A stretch of 64,000 nucleotides of DNA from Streptomyces albus subsp. albus (GTDB lineage: Bacteria; Actinomycetota; Actinomycetes; Streptomycetales; Streptomycetaceae): positions 102,390 through 166,389 of the forward strand of contig NZ_JODR01000015.1 of NCBI RefSeq assembly GCF_000725885.1, written 5' to 3'. The position numbers and the translations under genes were made by a program. This document shows, one piece after another, positions 63,435-64,000 of this stretch; positions within the stretch are counted from its first letter, which is position 1, and each line of letters begins with the position of its first letter. Under the pieces are notes generated by a model. The model did no database searches and had not been told where the DNA came from. It saw nothing but the letters and a program-made list of their open reading frames with translations.

Positions 63435-63881
63435 ATGAACAGCACTGACGACCATTACACCTATGTGGTGCGGCCCGGTGTCCCGGACGTCGGGACCTTC
63501 CGCTCGCTGCGCCGCGCGGCCGGGATGAGCGACCGGTCGGCCGAGGCCGTCGCCCAGGGCCTGCCCCACACCTGGCACGGCGTGGTGGTCGAGGCCGCAC
63601 CCCAGGACGACCCCGCGGCCGGCCGGATCGTCGGTATGGGCAGGATCGTCGGCGACGGCGGCGCCTGCTTCCAGATCGTGGACGTGTGCGTACTGCCCGA
63701 GCACCAGGGCCGGGGCCTCGGCACCCGGATCATGGCGGAGCTCACCGGGGAGCTGGAGCGCCGGGCCCCCGCCACGGCCTACGTCTCCCTCATCGCGGAC
63801 GGCGACGCGCACCGCCTCTACGCACGGTTCGGCTTCACCGGGACCGCGCCCCGCTCGATCGGCATGCACCGCACCGTATGA
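63435..63881 (+). CDS. GNAT family N-acetyltransferase
   Basis: A 148-residue GNAT: central strand FQIVDVCVLPEHQGRGLGTRIMAEL (acetyl-CoA loop QGRGLGT) and C-terminal LIADGDAHRLYARFGF, the motif B. ATG at 63435. The acceptor is unknown. The next bases run into the IS30-like element. Confidence 0.92.
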   Translation: MNSTDDHYTYVVRPGVPDVGTFRSLRRAAGMSDRSAEAVAQGLPHTWHGVVVEAAPQDDPAAGRIVGMGRIVGDGGACFQIVDVCVLPEHQGRGLGTRIMAELTGELERRAPATAYVSLIADGDAHRLYARFGFTGTAPRSIGMHRTV

Positions 63882-63910
63882 GCCCTCCGGGGCCCGGCGG
63901 AGACGGCGGT

Positions 63911-64000
63911 TTCTAGCGGTCGTTGCAACACGTGGTTGTGTTGATCAGGCCGCGAGCAGTTTATGCAGGCGCTCGGCTGGGGTTTCCCAGCCGAGCGTTT
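63911..64000. mobile_element. IS30-like insertion sequence, one end
   Basis: The right edge of the window carries the transposase C-terminus (below) and outside it the sequence AGCGGTCGTTGCAACACG, a plausible terminal repeat. The rest of the element, including the other end and the target duplication, lies outside the window. Confidence 0.55.
63945..64000 (-). CDS. IS30-family transposase, C-terminal fragment
   Basis: On the minus strand, 63998 to 63945 encodes TLGWETPAERLHKLLAA and a stop, the ending seen in many actinobacterial IS30-family transposases. Only 17 residues are inside the window; the rest lies beyond the edge. Whether the element is complete cannot be seen. Confidence 0.75.
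   Translation of the reverse strand, partial: TLGWETPAERLHKLLAA

Overview
The window reads as chromosomal DNA of a Streptomyces species or a close relative. GC content is very high throughout, third codon positions are almost always G or C, GTG starts are common, and genes often overlap by ATGA or GTGA. Several gene sets are streptomycete hallmarks: a complete conservon (cvnABCD), a class I terpene cyclase, a very large LAL-type LuxR regulator, a divergent blaA-blaB/blaL locus, Hanks-type kinases, a SigB/SigF-type sigma factor, and a sugar ABC importer with no ATPase gene of its own. No rRNA, tRNA or CRISPR array was recognised.

Layout. 1-4.6 kb: a truncated unknown gene, a SRPBCC protein, a FadR-type GntR regulator divergent from a SCO6745-family protein with a palindrome between them, an AraC regulator and a small glyoxalase-fold protein. 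5-8 kb: a soluble Ser/Thr kinase fused to TPR repeats, and an LLM flavin oxidoreductase. 8.7-13.7 kb: the conservon, ended by a 17-bp perfect hairpin, then a terpene synthase. 13.9-22.3 kb, minus strand: LtrA and DUF488 proteins, a Tat-exported amidohydrolase, a secreted S8 protease and the LAL regulator. 23.2-25.5 kb: a DUF2945 protein, a flavin amine-oxidase-like enzyme and a TauE permease. 25.6-28.5 kb: a nitroreductase-like protein, a frameshifted MSOX/MTOX-like oxidase and a secreted phospholipase A2. 28.6-31.5 kb: the beta-lactamase locus. 31.6-34.6 kb: an SDR, a GNAT enzyme, a tiny secreted protein and an ATP-dependent DNA ligase.

34.9-40.8 kb: the threonine catabolic operon tdh-kbl with a LysR gene, a sugar MFS porter, a small conserved protein and a family 5 uracil-DNA glycosylase. 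41.3-46.9 kb: a FabH-like ketosynthase, a transmembrane kinase carrying an extracellular lysozyme-like domain with its FHA partner, a cytochrome P450 and a HAD hydrolase. 47.1-54.3 kb: a sigma factor, two paralogous VOC proteins, several small actinobacterial DUF proteins, a secreted esterase, a DUF574 methyltransferase and a PRC-barrel/hydrophobic-peptide pair. 54.6-57.7 kb: the ABC importer. 57.8-61.5 kb: a PHO-box-like site followed by a small exported protein, a beta-carbonic anhydrase, a SulP anion transporter and an SDR. The window ends with a glycosyltransferase, a TPR protein, a GNAT enzyme and the 3' end of an IS30-like transposase.

Functional links supported by gene order: BlaA probably controls blaL from a LysR box in the shared intergenic region; tdh and kbl convert threonine to glycine and acetyl-CoA; the carbonic anhydrase can supply bicarbonate to the SulP carrier; the FHA protein is translationally coupled to the membrane kinase and may bind its phosphorylated sites. 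No single large novel cluster is evident. The best leads are the kinase-lysozyme fusion with its FHA partner and the PHO-box-preceded bicarbonate cassette.
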